The notes: generated from the sequence alone by a model not told the origin. 64,000 bases of DNA from Oscillospiraceae bacterium (GCA_015067845.1 SVLT01000003.1:1-64000), one strand, 5' to 3'. Positions 16,713-25,581 are shown, counted from the first letter of the stretch. Numbers and translations are program-made.

Positions 16713-17209
16713 TGCGGATCTTAGGAATTGACCCGGGTTACGGCATCACCGGCTTCGGCGTGATCGACACCCAGCGCGGTCAGAGCAGACTGGTCACCTG
16801 CGGTGCCATCACCACCCCGGCAGGGATGGATTTTTCCGCCCGGCTGGAGATCATCTATGAGGATATGCGCCGCCTTTTGGCGGAAGTCAAGCCGGATGCG
16901 GTGGCCATTGAGGAGCTGTTTTTCGGTCAAAACGTCACCACCGGCATCGGCGTTGCCCAAAGCCGGGGCGTGATACTGCTTGCGATCCGTCAGGCAGGAC
17001 TGGAAGTGACGTCCTACAAGCCCGTGCAGGTCAAGCAGGCGGTGGTGGGCTACGGCAACGCCACCAAACATCAGGTGCAGGATATGACCAAGCGGCTTTT
17101 GGGGCTGAACGCCATGCCCAAGCCGGACGATGCGGCGGATGCCATCGCCATCGCCCTGTGCCACGCAAGATCGAGTACATCCCTGATTGCACAGGCACAA
17201 AAGAAATGA
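16712..17209 (+). CDS. ruvC: Holliday junction resolvase RuvC
   Basis: 165 aa. Cleaves Holliday junctions delivered by RuvAB. Catalytic acidic residues are Asp7 in GIDPGYG, Glu in AIEELFF (about 68-69) and the Asp pair in DDAADAIAIAL (about 140-150). The start at 16712 (ATGCGGATC) is within the TAATG overlap with the upstream small gene and gives the family N-terminus MRILGIDPG. ruvA and ruvB follow, separated by repeats. Confidence 0.96.
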   Translation: MRILGIDPGYGITGFGVIDTQRGQSRLVTCGAITTPAGMDFSARLEIIYEDMRRLLAEVKPDAVAIEELFFGQNVTTGIGVAQSRGVILLAIRQAGLEVTSYKPVQVKQAVVGYGNATKHQVQDMTKRLLGLNAMPKPDDAADAIAIALCHARSSTSLIAQAQKK

Positions 17210-17211
17210 AG

Positions 17212-17314
17212 CATGTCATTGCGAACCAGTGCGCACACTGGTGTGGCAATCCCCATAGGTTTCCGGAATGTCCGGGAGATTGCCACGTCACCCCTTCGGG
17301 GTTCCTCGCAATGA
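17212..17314. repeat. Intergenic repeat, family A, between ruvC and ruvA
   Basis: Starts CATGTCATTGCGAACCAGTG and ends GGGTTCCTCGCAATGACAGC, with GTGGCAATCCCC and GGGAGATTGCCACG as inner arms. It lies inside what should be one operon, so it would be transcribed. Confidence 0.75.
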
Positions 17315-17338
17315 CAGCGTATTTGGGGAGGTTTTCCT

Positions 17339-17938
17339 ATGCTCTACTATGTTTCCGGTGAGATCACCGTTTTGGAGCCCGGGCTTGCCGTGGTGGACTG
17401 CGGCGGCGTGGGCTATGGCTGTCGCGTCAGCGCCTATACCGCGGCCCAGCTGAAATTGAATCAGAGGGCCCGTCTGTACATCACCGAGTCCATCCGGGAG
17501 GATGCTTTTGACCTCTACGGCTTCATCAGCCGGGAGGAGCAGCATTGCTTCGAACTGCTGACCTCCGTCAACAGCGTCGGCCCCAAGGCGGCGATGGCGA
17601 TCCTTTCCGCCGGGCCGCAAAATCTGACTCTGGCCATCATGACCGGGGACGAAAAAATGCTCACCGCTGCCCAGGGCATCGGCAAGAAGATCGCCCAGCG
17701 GATCATTTTGGAACTGAAGGACAAGATCGGCGGCGGAAATGTGGAACTGGATTATTCCACCGGCCCGGCAGTTGCCGCGCCCACCCAGGGGGGCAATGTT
17801 GCTATGGCAAGAGCCGCCCTGCAGGAGCTGGGCTACAGCCCGGCAGAGATCCAAAACGCCCTCAAAGGCGCGGATCCCAACGCACCCACCGAGGAGCTGG
17901 TCCGCCACGCCCTCAGAGCCATGGTGATGAGGGGTTAA
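17339..17938 (+). CDS. ruvA: Holliday junction branch migration protein RuvA
   Basis: 199 aa. N-terminal OB domain (MLYYVSGEITVLEPGLAVVDCGGVGYG-type start), central helix-hairpin-helix repeats (LLTSVNSVGPKAAMAIL and MLTAAQGIGKKIAQRIILELKDK), then a flexible linker and a C-terminal domain (ARAALQELGYSPAEIQNAL) that contacts RuvB. Length and layout are standard. RBS GGGGAGG. Confidence 0.96.
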   Translation: MLYYVSGEITVLEPGLAVVDCGGVGYGCRVSAYTAAQLKLNQRARLYITESIREDAFDLYGFISREEQHCFELLTSVNSVGPKAAMAILSAGPQNLTLAIMTGDEKMLTAAQGIGKKIAQRIILELKDKIGGGNVELDYSTGPAVAAPTQGGNVAMARAALQELGYSPAEIQNALKGADPNAPTEELVRHALRAMVMRG

Positions 17939-18002
17939 TGAGGAATGAGGAATTAGGAGTTAGGAATTAGGAATTTAATTCCTCATTTTTAATTCCTAAT
18001 TG
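17939..18002. repeat. Short AT-rich direct/inverted repeats between ruvA and ruvB
   Basis: GAGGAAT, AGGAATTAGGA and AGTTAGGAATTAGGAATTT units recur and are followed by the complement AAATTCCTCATTTTTAATTCC, forming a hairpin-prone stretch just before the ruvB RBS. It resembles a short mobile palindrome rather than a terminator, as no T-tract follows. Confidence 0.6.
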
Positions 18003-18012
18003 GAGGAAAACT

Positions 18013-19050
18013 ATGAGCTTAGAATTTTCTGCGGAACTGGATAATCCCATTATTTCTCCCACCTTCGCGCCTCAGGACGCGGGGGAGATCGGTCTGCGGC
18101 CCAAGCGGCTGTCGGACTACACCGGTCAGGAGAAGGCCAAGGGAAATCTGTCCGTTTATATTGAGGCCGCCCGGCTGCGCAGCGAGCCGCTGGATCACAC
18201 CCTGCTCTACGGCCCTCCCGGTTTGGGCAAAACCACTCTCGCCGGCGTCATCGCCAACGAGATGGGGGTCAACATCCGCATCACCTCCGGCCCGGCTATC
18301 GAAAAACCCGGCGATCTGGCGGCGCTGCTGACCAACCTGAACCCCGGGGACATTCTGTTTATCGACGAGATCCACCGTCTGAACCGGGTGGTTGAGGAGA
18401 TTTTGTACCCGGCCATGGAGGACTTTGCCATCGACATCATCGTGGGCAAGGGCCCCAGCGCCAACTCCATCCGTCTGGATCTGCCCAAATTCACCCTGGT
18501 GGGCGCAACCACCCGGGCCGGTCAGCTTTCCGCACCGTTGCGGGACCGGTTTGGCGTTTCTCTGCGGCTGGAGCTGTACACCCCGGAGGAGCTGGCCCGG
18601 ATCGTCACCCGGAGCGCCACCATTCTGGGCATGGACATCGACCCCAAGGGCGCCATGGAGATCGCATCCCGGAGCCGGGGCACGCCCCGGATCGCCAACC
18701 GCTTTTTGCGCCGTGTCCGGGACTTCGCCCAGATCATGGGCGACGGCGTGATCACCAAGGAAGCGGCGGATCTGGCGCTGTCCCGTCTGGAAGTGGACGC
18801 GCTGGGCCTGGATGCCATTGACCGCCGGATGCTCACCGCCATCATCCAGAATTACGGCGGCGGCCCGGTGGGCCTGGAAACTCTGGCGGCAACCATCGGT
18901 GAAGAAGCGGTGACCCTGGAGGATGTGTACGAGCCCTATCTCATGCAGCTGGGCTTCCTGACCCGTACCCCCCGGGGTCGGTGCGTGACCCATCTGGCCT
19001 ATCAGCACCTGCACATTCCCTACAACGGCCAGGAACGCTTTGATGTATAA
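18013..19050 (+). CDS. ruvB: Holliday junction branch migration ATPase RuvB
   Basis: 345 aa AAA+ motor. Walker [10 protein letters not shown] (about 67-75), Walker [10 protein letters not shown] (about 115-123), sensor/arginine-finger segment [19 protein letters not shown], and the C-terminal winged helix ([27 protein letters not shown]). Full length. RBS TTGGAGG. Confidence 0.97.
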   Translation: MSLEFSAELDNPIISPTFAPQDAGEIGLRPKRLSDYTGQEKAKGNLSVYIEAARLRSEPLDHTLLYGPPGLGKTTLAGVIANEMGVNIRITSGPAIEKPGDLAALLTNLNPGDILFIDEIHRLNRVVEEILYPAMEDFAIDIIVGKGPSANSIRLDLPKFTLVGATTRAGQLSAPLRDRFGVSLRLELYTPEELARIVTRSATILGMDIDPKGAMEIASRSRGTPRIANRFLRRVRDFAQIMGDGVITKEAADLALSRLEVDALGLDAIDRRMLTAIIQNYGGGPVGLETLAATIGEEAVTLEDVYEPYLMQLGFLTRTPRGRCVTHLAYQHLHIPYNGQERFDV

Positions 19051-19088
19051 AATCCTTGTAAAATTGTAAAAAAATTGTAAATAAAGGA

Positions 19089-19117
19089 TTGACATTTATT
19101 TTTAGGGTGTGTATAAT
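19089..19117 (+). promoter_or_regulatory. Consensus sigma-A promoter for the zinc-ribbon protein
   Basis: TTGACA (19089-19094), exactly 17 bp, TATAAT (19112-19117): a perfect consensus promoter. It leaves a leader of about 85 bases with a small TGTGGTATATCCACA hairpin before the gene. Confidence 0.9.
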
Positions 19118-19211
19118 TCGATTTGTGGTATATCCACAACATTATATGACTCCGCATTAACCAAAACATGGTGAACATTACGGGGCAATCAACCAAAGAG
19201 AGGTATTTCCA

Positions 19212-19490
19212 ATGTACGAAGACAAGACTTTAGTATGCAAAGAGTGCGGCAACGAATTTGTGTTTACCGCCGGTGAACAGGAATTCTACGCAGAGCGCGG
19301 CTTCCAGAACGAGCCCCAGCGCTGCAAGGCTTGCCGTGACGCTCGCAAGAACGCTGCTCGTGGCCCCCGTGAGTTCTTCACTGCTACCTGCGCCCGTTGC
19401 GGTGGCGAGGCAAAGGTTCCCTTCGAGCCCAAGTCCGACCGTCCCGTGTACTGCAGCGAGTGCTTCGCTCAGATGCGCGCAGAAGGCTAA
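19212..19490 (+). CDS. Double zinc-ribbon protein (zf-trcl type)
   Basis: 92-aa protein with two zinc ribbons: Cys9/Cys12 with Cys38/Cys41, and Cys60/Cys63 with Cys81/Cys84. The first has the zinc-binding domain pattern CKECGNEFVFTAGEQEFYAERGF...PQRCKACR seen in small Firmicutes and cyanobacterial proteins of unknown function; the second is CARCGGEAKVPFEP...VYCSECF. Codons are strongly biased (CGT, GCT, AAG), and the perfect promoter and strong terminator point to very high expression. It is a single-gene transcript. A nucleic-acid or ribosome-associated role is possible but not shown. Confidence 0.85.
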   Translation: MYEDKTLVCKECGNEFVFTAGEQEFYAERGFQNEPQRCKACRDARKNAARGPREFFTATCARCGGEAKVPFEPKSDRPVYCSECFAQMRAEG

Positions 19491-19503
19491 TAGTCTAAAA
19501 GCA

Positions 19504-19529
19504 AAAGGGCTGGTTCTCCAGCCCTTTTT
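19504..19529 (+). terminator. Terminator of the zinc-ribbon gene
   Basis: AAAGGGCTGG, loop TTCT, CCAGCCCTTTTT followed by GTTTT: a perfect 10-bp stem with a T-tract. Confidence 0.92.
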
Positions 19530-19564
19530 GTTTTGCAGATTGGTTTACATAACATACAAATATG

Positions 19565-19700
19565 TAGGGGACGTGGTGCGGCGCGCAGCGCATTCAAAAT
19601 TAAATGATTGCCGGGGGCAATCATACCATAGTTCATGCCTTGGACGTCCCGAAATATTCAATTCCGCAATCACGGGGCGTCGAGGGCGCCGCCCCCTACA
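19565..19700. repeat. Intergenic palindrome, family C (long form)
   Basis: Starts GTAGGGGACGTGGTGCGGCG and ends GAGGGCGCCGCCCCCTACA. Internal arms TTGCCGGGGGCAATC and GACGTCCCGAAAT / GGGGCGTCG. A shorter relative is at 49.13-49.20 kb. Confidence 0.7.
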
Positions 19701-19711
19701 ACGGAAAACCG

Positions 19712-19740
19712 TTGCAATTTACTTTATCCCATGATAAAAT
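19712..19740 (+). promoter_or_regulatory. Candidate promoter for the DUF2207 gene
   Basis: TTGCAA (19712-19717), 17-bp spacer, TAAAAT (19735-19740), 32 bases before the GTG start. Confidence 0.55.
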
Positions 19741-19772
19741 GAAAAAAATTACCTTATGAAGGAGGTGCCGCT

Positions 19773-21455
19773 GTGCGTCGCATCGTTTTGCTTATACTTT
19801 GCCTGTGCCTGCTGACCACGGCGGTACACGCCGCCGGAACGGTGTCCGAGCTGCAAAGCAACGCCTTTGTCTCTTCGGACGGCACATGTCAGATCTCGGT
19901 GGAGATCAGCCTGACCATGGACGGAACGGAGACCGATCTGCGTTTCCCCCTGCCCGGCTCCGCCAAGGATATTACCCTGAACGGAGGCTCTGCCAAAACC
20001 TCCCGTTCCGACTCCCGGCGTTGGGTGGATCTGTCCTCCGTGGTATACGGCGCGGGAAATTACACCCTGTATCTCCACTATTCCCTGCCGGATCTGGTCA
20101 CATCCCAGGGAAAAAACGGTCTGATTCTGACCCTGCCCCTGCTGTCCGGCTTTGCCTATCCCATTGACCGGATGGATTTTTCCGTCACGCTCCCCGGCGC
20201 GCCGGAGGAACGCCCCACCTTTACCAGCACCTACCATGCGGAATCTCTGGACTCGATCATGGAATGTACCGTGGAGGGCAATGTGATCTCCGGACATTTC
20301 TTCCGGGGTCTGAACGACCACGAAAACCTCACCATGACACTGAAAGTGTCCAACAGCATGTTCCCTCAGGGCATCGTCAAGCGCTGGTCGCTGAGCTATG
20401 ACGACCTGGTTCAATATGGTCTGATCCTTCTGGCCATGGTTTATTGGTTCCTGTTTTTGCGCTGCCCCCTGCCCCGGAGAGCCCGGCGTCTGCAAGCGCC
20501 CGACGGCATGACCGCCGGTCAACTGGGCTGCTGTCTGGCCGGTTTGGGCGTGGATTTTTCCATGATGGTGCTGTCCTGGGCCCGGATGGGCTATCTGTCC
20601 ATCTACATGGACCGCCATGACCGGGTCTTGCTGTACAAGACCATGGACATGGGCAACGAGCGCAGCGAATTTGAGGTGCGGGCGTTCAAGACTCTGTTCG
20701 GAAAACGGGACAAAGTGGACGGCGGCGGTGAGCATTATGCCCGACTGGGCCGTAAGGCCGGGAAAACCATCCCCGATGCCCGGCATTATTTCAAGAAAAG
20801 CTCCGGAAATCCCATGATTTTCCGGTGTATTGCCGCCCTGATCGGCGCGGTTTCCGGTTATTCTCTGGCGGTGGCCTTTGCCACGGATACGGCGTGGCAG
20901 ATCGTGCTGGCCATTCTCCTGGTGCCCCTTGGTGGGGTGCTGTCCTGGCTGATCCAGTCGGGCATTCGGGGAATTCTTTTGCGCCATCGGCTGGATCTGC
21001 TCATCGGCATCGGCGGAGGCGTATTCTGGCTGTTTCTGAGCCTGATCGCCGGGGAAGGCATCGTGGGCTTTTTGGTGGTGATCAGTCAGGCGCTGGCCGG
21101 ACTGGCGGCCATCCACGGCGGACGGCGGACCGAGGCCGGCTTGCAGGCCCGGAATGAAATTTTGGGTCTGCGGAAGTACCTGCAAGGGGTAAAGCCGGAG
21201 GATCTGTACCGGATTACGGAAACCAACCCGGAGTACTATTTTGCCATGGCGCCGGATGCGCTGGCGCTGGGCGTGGACCGGGAGTTTGCCCGGCAGTTCG
21301 GCAAGGAAAAGCTCCCGGAATGTCCTTATTTGTCGGTTTACGGCAGAACATCCCTCACCGCCCGGCAGTGGAATGAGCTGCTGCGCAAGGTGGTGCAGAT
21401 CCTGGACGCGCGCCAGCGCAGATTGGTCTGGGAAAAGCTGTTCGGAAGGAAATAA
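19773..21455 (+). CDS. DUF2207-like membrane protein with signal peptide
   Basis: 560 aa. GTG start after GAAGGAGGTG. A signal peptide (about 1-20, RRIVLLILCLCLLTTAVHA) precedes an extracellular beta-rich region (about 21-205). Membrane segments follow at about 214-231, 349-370, 377-396 and 405-435, with cytoplasmic parts between them and a C-terminal charged domain. This layout (secreted N-domain, TM, cytoplasmic region, TM pair, C-tail ending with an ALALGVDREFARQFG-type motif) is that of DUF2207 predicted membrane proteins, whose function is unknown. It is divergent in sequence. Single-gene transcript with its own terminator. Confidence 0.75.
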   Translation: MRRIVLLILCLCLLTTAVHAAGTVSELQSNAFVSSDGTCQISVEISLTMDGTETDLRFPLPGSAKDITLNGGSAKTSRSDSRRWVDLSSVVYGAGNYTLYLHYSLPDLVTSQGKNGLILTLPLLSGFAYPIDRMDFSVTLPGAPEERPTFTSTYHAESLDSIMECTVEGNVISGHFFRGLNDHENLTMTLKVSNSMFPQGIVKRWSLSYDDLVQYGLILLAMVYWFLFLRCPLPRRARRLQAPDGMTAGQLGCCLAGLGVDFSMMVLSWARMGYLSIYMDRHDRVLLYKTMDMGNERSEFEVRAFKTLFGKRDKVDGGGEHYARLGRKAGKTIPDARHYFKKSSGNPMIFRCIAALIGAVSGYSLAVAFATDTAWQIVLAILLVPLGGVLSWLIQSGIRGILLRHRLDLLIGIGGGVFWLFLSLIAGEGIVGFLVVISQALAGLAAIHGGRRTEAGLQARNEILGLRKYLQGVKPEDLYRITETNPEYYFAMAPDALALGVDREFARQFGKEKLPECPYLSVYGRTSLTARQWNELLRKVVQILDARQRRLVWEKLFGRK

Positions 21456-21461
21456 GCAAAG

Positions 21462-21490
21462 GGTGCGTTGCAAAAGCAGCGCACCTTTTT
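21462..21490 (+). terminator. Terminator of the DUF2207-like gene
   Basis: GGTGCGTTGC, AAAA loop, GCAGCGCACC and TTTTT, 6 bases after the stop codon. Confidence 0.9.
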
Positions 21491-21517
21491 ATAGTAATGT
21501 CCACATCCATAGAATGT

Positions 21518-21565
21518 AGGGGCGGCAATCTGCCGCCCGCGGGCGACTAATAGTCGCCCCTACAT
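21518..21565. repeat. Family C palindrome
   Basis: GTAGGGGCGGCAATCTGCCG followed by the arm GGGCGACTAATAGTCGCCCC and TACA: two small palindromes nested in a TAGGGGCG...CGCCCCTA frame. Confidence 0.75.
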
Positions 21566-21578
21566 AGGGGAAGGCAGA

Positions 21579-21604
21579 ATCCCCGGTCGTTCGACCGGGG
21601 ATTT
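21579..21604 (-). terminator. Terminator hairpin of the aminotransferase
   Basis: Perfect 12-bp stem (AATCCCCGGTCG and complement) with a 2-base loop centre, just past the aminotransferase stop. The T-tract on the minus strand is poor (CTGCCTT). Confidence 0.6.
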
Positions 21605-21607
21605 CGT

Positions 21608-22786
21608 TTATTCTTCAATCAGCGCCTTAAAAACAGGCAGGCTCTTTTCGATCATTTCCGGGGTCACGCAATAGCAGATCCGGAAATAGCCGGGGCAGCC
21701 GAAGTCCGTACCCGGCACCACCAGCAGATCCTTTTCCTTGGCCTTGTCGGAGAACGCCTGAGAGTCACCGCCGGGGGCCTTGATGAACAGATAGAACGCG
21801 CCGTCGGGCTTGGCCATTTCGTAGCCGTAGGAGGTCAAAGCATCGTAGAGCGTCCGTCGGTTGCGGTCATAGGCTTCCAGATCCGGGCGCAGCTTGGCGC
21901 ACCGGGCGATGACCTTTTGCAGCAGACTGGGAGCGCACACGTGACCGGCCACCCGGGAGCTTCCGGCAATGGCGGCGTAGAGCTGCTTGCTGTCCGCTGC
22001 CGCCTCGGGAACATAGACATAGCCGATGCGTTCGCCGGGCAGGGACAGGGACTTGGAGTAGGAATAGCACACGATGGTGTTGGGATAGATATTGGGCAGG
22101 AAGGGCGTTTCCACGCCGCCATAGGTCAGCTCCCGATAGGGCTCATCCGCCACGATATAGATGGGGTGACCAAACTGTTCGGCCTTGCGCAGCAGAAGGG
22201 CGGCCAGCTTTTGAAGTGTCTCCCGGGTGTAGACAACGCCGGAAGGGTTGTTGGGGGAATTGAGGATGATGGCGGCGGTGTTTTCGCTGAGCATGGCCTC
22301 CAGAGCGTCCAGCTTGATCTGAAAATCCGGAATATCCGCAGGAACCACCCGGAATTTCAGTCCTGCGCCCTCGGCAAAGGGGCGGTACTCCGGGAAGAAG
22401 GGGGCAACCGCCAGAAGCTCTGCATTTTCTGTCGCCAAGGAGCGAAAAACGGCGGTCAGACCCGGGGCCGCGCCGCAGGTGATGAAGAGATTTTCCGGCT
22501 TTACCCCGGTGTTGTAACGGTCGTTCAGGTCATCGGCAATGGCCTGACGGGTAGCCAGGTCACCGACAGCGGAAGTGTAGCCGTGGATGGCTACGGAGCT
22601 GGTGTCCGCCAAGATATCCCGGATGGCCTGATCCACCCCGGCAGGGGCAGGGACGGAGGGGTTACCCAGAGAGTAGTCGTACACATTCTCCCGGCCCACT
22701 TCCGCCGCCCGGCGGCAGCCGTATTCAAACAGCTCCCGGATACAGGAACGGTTGGAACCCAGTTCAAAAGATTTCTGATTGTACAT
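21608..22786 (-). CDS. Pyridoxal phosphate-dependent class I/II aminotransferase
   Basis: 392 aa, fold-type I aminotransferase (AspC/AAT-like). NSPNNPSGVVY (about 182-192) is the substrate/cofactor Asn-Pro motif. VADEPYRELTYGG has the PLP-stacking Asp and Tyr. SYSKSLSLPGERIGY contains the Schiff-base Lys. The N-terminus is FELGSNRSCIRELFEYG, typical of a Clostridia subgroup annotated only as pyridoxal phosphate-dependent aminotransferase. I chose ATG 22786, which follows AAAGGATG at a good distance, over ATG 22795. The amino donor is unknown. Confidence 0.92.
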   Translation of the reverse strand: MYNQKSFELGSNRSCIRELFEYGCRRAAEVGRENVYDYSLGNPSVPAPAGVDQAIRDILADTSSVAIHGYTSAVGDLATRQAIADDLNDRYNTGVKPENLFITCGAAPGLTAVFRSLATENAELLAVAPFFPEYRPFAEGAGLKFRVVPADIPDFQIKLDALEAMLSENTAAIILNSPNNPSGVVYTRETLQKLAALLLRKAEQFGHPIYIVADEPYRELTYGGVETPFLPNIYPNTIVCYSYSKSLSLPGERIGYVYVPEAAADSKQLYAAIAGSSRVAGHVCAPSLLQKVIARCAKLRPDLEAYDRNRRTLYDALTSYGYEMAKPDGAFYLFIKAPGGDSQAFSDKAKEKDLLVVPGTDFGCPGYFRICYCVTPEMIEKSLPVFKALIEE

Positions 22787-22854
22787 ATGTTTCATCCTTT
22801 CGGTTTTATGGTTACCATTATGTTATTCCTTTGGGGTTCCTTGCGGTGACATAT

Positions 22855-22927
22855 CGTAGGGGCGGCCATTGGCCGTCCGTGCTGCAGTTTGAAATCGCAC
22901 AAGCGGACGAGCAATGCTCGCCCCTAC
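22855..22927. repeat. Family C palindrome
   Basis: CGTAGGGGCGGCCATTGGCC opens and GAGCAATGCTCGCCCCTACA closes. A remnant of family A (TTTGGGGTTCCTTGCGGTGACA) adjoins on the left. Confidence 0.7.
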
Positions 22928-22940
22928 AGCAAGAGACAGC

Positions 22941-23693
22941 TCAGTCAAAAGCCAATCCAAAGTAGCCCGGGGCGGGCAGCTCGGACAGGGCGTGGTACAT
23001 GGCAAAGGGCTTTTGTGTGCCCGGGGTGCGGAACTGCCCCTCGTTTTTATGCAGCGCGGCCAAAATACCCGGCGCGGCATCGGCATTTCCCAAAAGCTCC
23101 GGGACAACGCAGGTTTCCCCCGTATAGACGGCGGCGAGGAAATCCTCCCCGGCGTAAAATTGCGCCATGGTTTCCAGAAAAGCCAGATTGTCCCCCTCCT
23201 GCAAAACCCCGTTTTCCGGGATGAATTCCCGGCGCAGGCGGCGATATTCTTCCGCGTCAACGCTTCGCAGAGCTGCGGTTGCAGCTCCTGCCCGGCAGGT
23301 AAATTCCGAGACGGAGGCGCAGGGCGTATAGCCCATTTTTTCGTACATCTGAAACAGTCCGTCCTTTGCAGGAACCAAAATCGCCCCGGCGTAGCCCAGA
23401 TATTTCAGATGGCTGTGGGTATTTTCCACCAAAATTCGACACAAACCCTTACCCCGGTGATTTTTCGCCGTGGCCACGCCGTACAGATAGGCCAGCGGCT
23501 TTCCCAGATAGCTGCAATCGAACCAGTAAAGGGCGGCGGCGATCTGACCGTCCACGGTCACACACCGGCAGCGATCCGGGGCGAAGCCGTGGGTATAAAA
23601 ATGCTCCAAAAAGGCATCCTCGTCCCCAAAGGCCTCCTGCCACAGCCCTTTCAGGCCGTCCAGCTGCTCCGGCAGCGGATAATCAATGTTCAT
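22941..23693 (-). CDS. GNAT family N-acetyltransferase
   Basis: 250 aa. Acetyl-CoA site AYLYGVATAKNHRGKGLCRILVE (about 69-91), with the R/Q-x-x-G-x-G/A loop RGKG. The C-terminal half is longer than in minimal GNATs and resembles the two-domain GNATs of Clostridia. The start overlaps the end of the upstream DUF2156 gene by 11 bases, so translation is coupled. The acceptor is unknown. Confidence 0.85.
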   Translation of the reverse strand: MNIDYPLPEQLDGLKGLWQEAFGDEDAFLEHFYTHGFAPDRCRCVTVDGQIAAALYWFDCSYLGKPLAYLYGVATAKNHRGKGLCRILVENTHSHLKYLGYAGAILVPAKDGLFQMYEKMGYTPCASVSEFTCRAGAATAALRSVDAEEYRRLRREFIPENGVLQEGDNLAFLETMAQFYAGEDFLAAVYTGETCVVPELLGNADAAPGILAALHKNEGQFRTPGTQKPFAMYHALSELPAPGYFGLAFD

Positions 23694-24588
23694 CCTCGTC
23701 CTCCAAAAGATTTGCCCAGAATTTTACCACCAGCCGGTCCGGATTATAGGAGAGCTTGGCCTTGCGCAGACCCTCAATGCCCATATCGTCCTCCCGGTTC
23801 AGCCATTGCAAAGCCGGGTATTTTTCGTGGAGATGCCGGGCAAAGGCCTGATTGATGGCGGCGTACGCCCCCTCATCCAGAGCCTTTTCAAAATGCACAT
23901 CAAAGGTGGTTTCATTCAGAAAAGAACCGGCGGTCATGGCGATGATCTGGCCGTTTTCCGTAAGGATCATACCCTCCAGACCCAGCTCCGACCACTTTTC
24001 CATGGCCCGGTGCAGGGCCACCTGCTCCATGTGATAATCCCCCTGGGGGTTTGCGGCAAGCCGCTTTTCGTACCATGCCCGGGTCATTTCCTGTACCGCC
24101 GGGAGCGTGGCTTCGTCGATTTCCGCCGTTTTGCAATCCGGGTGATCCTGATAAAACCGGTTCACGTGGTTGCGCTTGCGCTGATATTTCCGCCCCGGGA
24201 GACCGGCTAATTTTTCGATGCTGTAAATGTAGTCACAGCTGTCCCGATCCGGGTGAAAACAGAATTTTCCCGGATAGCGCTCCTCTAAAAGAGCGCAGTC
24301 CGCGGCGGTCATGGATGCCAGACGGCACTCCAGGCCTCTTGCCCGGGCATCGTGGAAAATGGCCTCCAAAACCGGGCCGATGTCCCCGTCCCCAACGGGA
24401 AAGGGGTACACGCTTTCTCGCTGAAATTGGGAAAACAGGGCAAGATATCCGCCCACCACGGCCACCTTTTGGCGACCCCACATATACAGATTCACCAGGG
24501 AATATTCGCATCCCCGTTCGCTGTCGCCGGTGAGGTAGGCCTTATAGGTCTCCGCCCGGGAAAGGTCCAGCTTTTGAAAATCGATCAT
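23683..24588 (-). CDS. DUF2156/LPG-synthase-C-like acyltransferase-fold protein
   Basis: 301 aa, matching the C-terminal domain of phosphatidylglycerol lysyltransferases (DUF2156) without the membrane flippase domain. SRAETYKAYL, YIYSIEKLAGLPGRKYQRKRNHVNRF (about 113-138) and the second GNAT-like half (GMILTENGQIIAMTAGSFLNETTFDVHFEKALDEGAYAAINQAF) are characteristic. Clostridia often carry such soluble forms, whose substrates are unknown. It forms a two-gene unit with the overlapping GNAT gene. RBS AGGGGAG. Confidence 0.88.
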   Translation of the reverse strand: MIDFQKLDLSRAETYKAYLTGDSERGCEYSLVNLYMWGRQKVAVVGGYLALFSQFQRESVYPFPVGDGDIGPVLEAIFHDARARGLECRLASMTAADCALLEERYPGKFCFHPDRDSCDYIYSIEKLAGLPGRKYQRKRNHVNRFYQDHPDCKTAEIDEATLPAVQEMTRAWYEKRLAANPQGDYHMEQVALHRAMEKWSELGLEGMILTENGQIIAMTAGSFLNETTFDVHFEKALDEGAYAAINQAFARHLHEKYPALQWLNREDDMGIEGLRKAKLSYNPDRLVVKFWANLLEDEDEH

Positions 24589-24645
24589 TTTTTCTCCCCT
24601 TTAGGCAGATTATTGGAGCGGACGACCAATGGTCAACCCTACGTT

Positions 24646-24740
24646 CTTATGTCACTGGTGCAGCAATCTCCATCGCCGAGCGCACCGCAACATCAATCAT
24701 GTCATTACGAGAAGCAGCGCACACTGGTTCGGAATGACAT
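24646..24740. repeat. Degenerate family A/C repeat remnants
   Basis: TATGTCACTGGTGCAGCAAT on the left and GGTTCGGAATGACATTC on the right, with CATGTCATTACGAGAAGCAG between. It looks like an eroded family A copy next to a TGGAGCGGACGACCAATGG family C remnant (24614-24640). Confidence 0.5.
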
Positions 24741-24777
24741 TCTTTTTTAACACGCTGGGGATAGTATACCACATTTT

Positions 24778-25581
24778 TTACGGTTTGTCGAAATAAACCA
24801 AAAGTTCTCCTGCATCCTTCAGCACATAATGGGGCTTGTCCGGGGATTTTTCCAGGGTTTCCAGGGTGGATTCGCCGGACAGCACCAAAACCGTATTGCA
24901 CCCGGCGTTCAGGCCGGATTTCACATCCGTGTAGATCCGGTCACCGATGACGGTGGTTTCGTCTTTTGTATAGCCTAATTTTGCCATAGCCAGCTCCGGC
25001 ATCAGCGGACTTGGCTTGCCGATGACCACCGGCTCACGCCCGGTGGCATTTTTGATGCCGATGCACACGCTTCCGCAGTCCGGCACGCTGCCGAACTCCG
25101 TGGGACACACCAGATCCGGGTTGGTGGCGATGTAGGGAATGTCCTTTTTCGTCAGCAGAATTTTCGACACATCCCACAGCTTCTGGAAGGTCAGCTCCGT
25201 GTCAAAGCCCATGACCACACACTCCGTCTTTTCGATGTCCGTGGTGGTCTCGAAGCCCTCGCTTTCCAGCTCCGCGATCAGAGATTTCGTGCCGCAGACA
25301 TAGAGCCGTTTGCCCGGATGGTACTTTTTCAAATAGTAGGCCGTGGCCTGGGAGGAGGTCATAAAATCCGCCCGTGTGGCGGAAATGCCCATTTTCGCCA
25401 GCTTTTTCACATAATCCTCCACGCTTTTGGAGGAATTGTTGGTCATAAACAGATATTTTCCCCCGGCTTTCCGGATTTTTTCCAACAATTCTTTCGTAAA
25501 ATCATACAGCCGGTCACCCAGATACAGGGTGCCGTCCATATCGAAAAGATACAGCTTTGTCTTTTGAACAAGTTGCTCCAT
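24778..25581 (-). CDS. HAD-IIA family phosphatase (NagD/PGP-like)
   Basis: 267 aa. HAD motif I is FDMDGTLYLG (Asp14, Asp16), motif II MTNNSS (about 46-51), then the IIA-type cap domain (about 80-190), the Lys of IGKPS (about 192-196) and motif III GDRIYTDVKSG (about 216-226). The NagD/4-nitrophenylphosphatase group includes glycerol-3-phosphate and phosphoglycolate phosphatases. It begins 3 bases after the DUF1667 stop, at the end of the glpP operon. This makes glycerol-3-phosphate a reasonable, but inferred, substrate. Confidence 0.9.
   Translation of the reverse strand: MEQLVQKTKLYLFDMDGTLYLGDRLYDFTKELLEKIRKAGGKYLFMTNNSSKSVEDYVKKLAKMGISATRADFMTSSQATAYYLKKYHPGKRLYVCGTKSLIAELESEGFETTTDIEKTECVVMGFDTELTFQKLWDVSKILLTKKDIPYIATNPDLVCPTEFGSVPDCGSVCIGIKNATGREPVVIGKPSPLMPELAMAKLGYTKDETTVIGDRIYTDVKSGLNAGCNTVLVLSGESTLETLEKSPDKPHYVLKDAGELLVYFDKP

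Noticed and set aside
19749..21473. 574-codon minus-strand frame opposite the DUF2207-like gene
   Set aside because: The plus-strand gene has promoter, RBS, signal peptide and terminator; the antisense frame has none and is Gln/His/Gly-rich.
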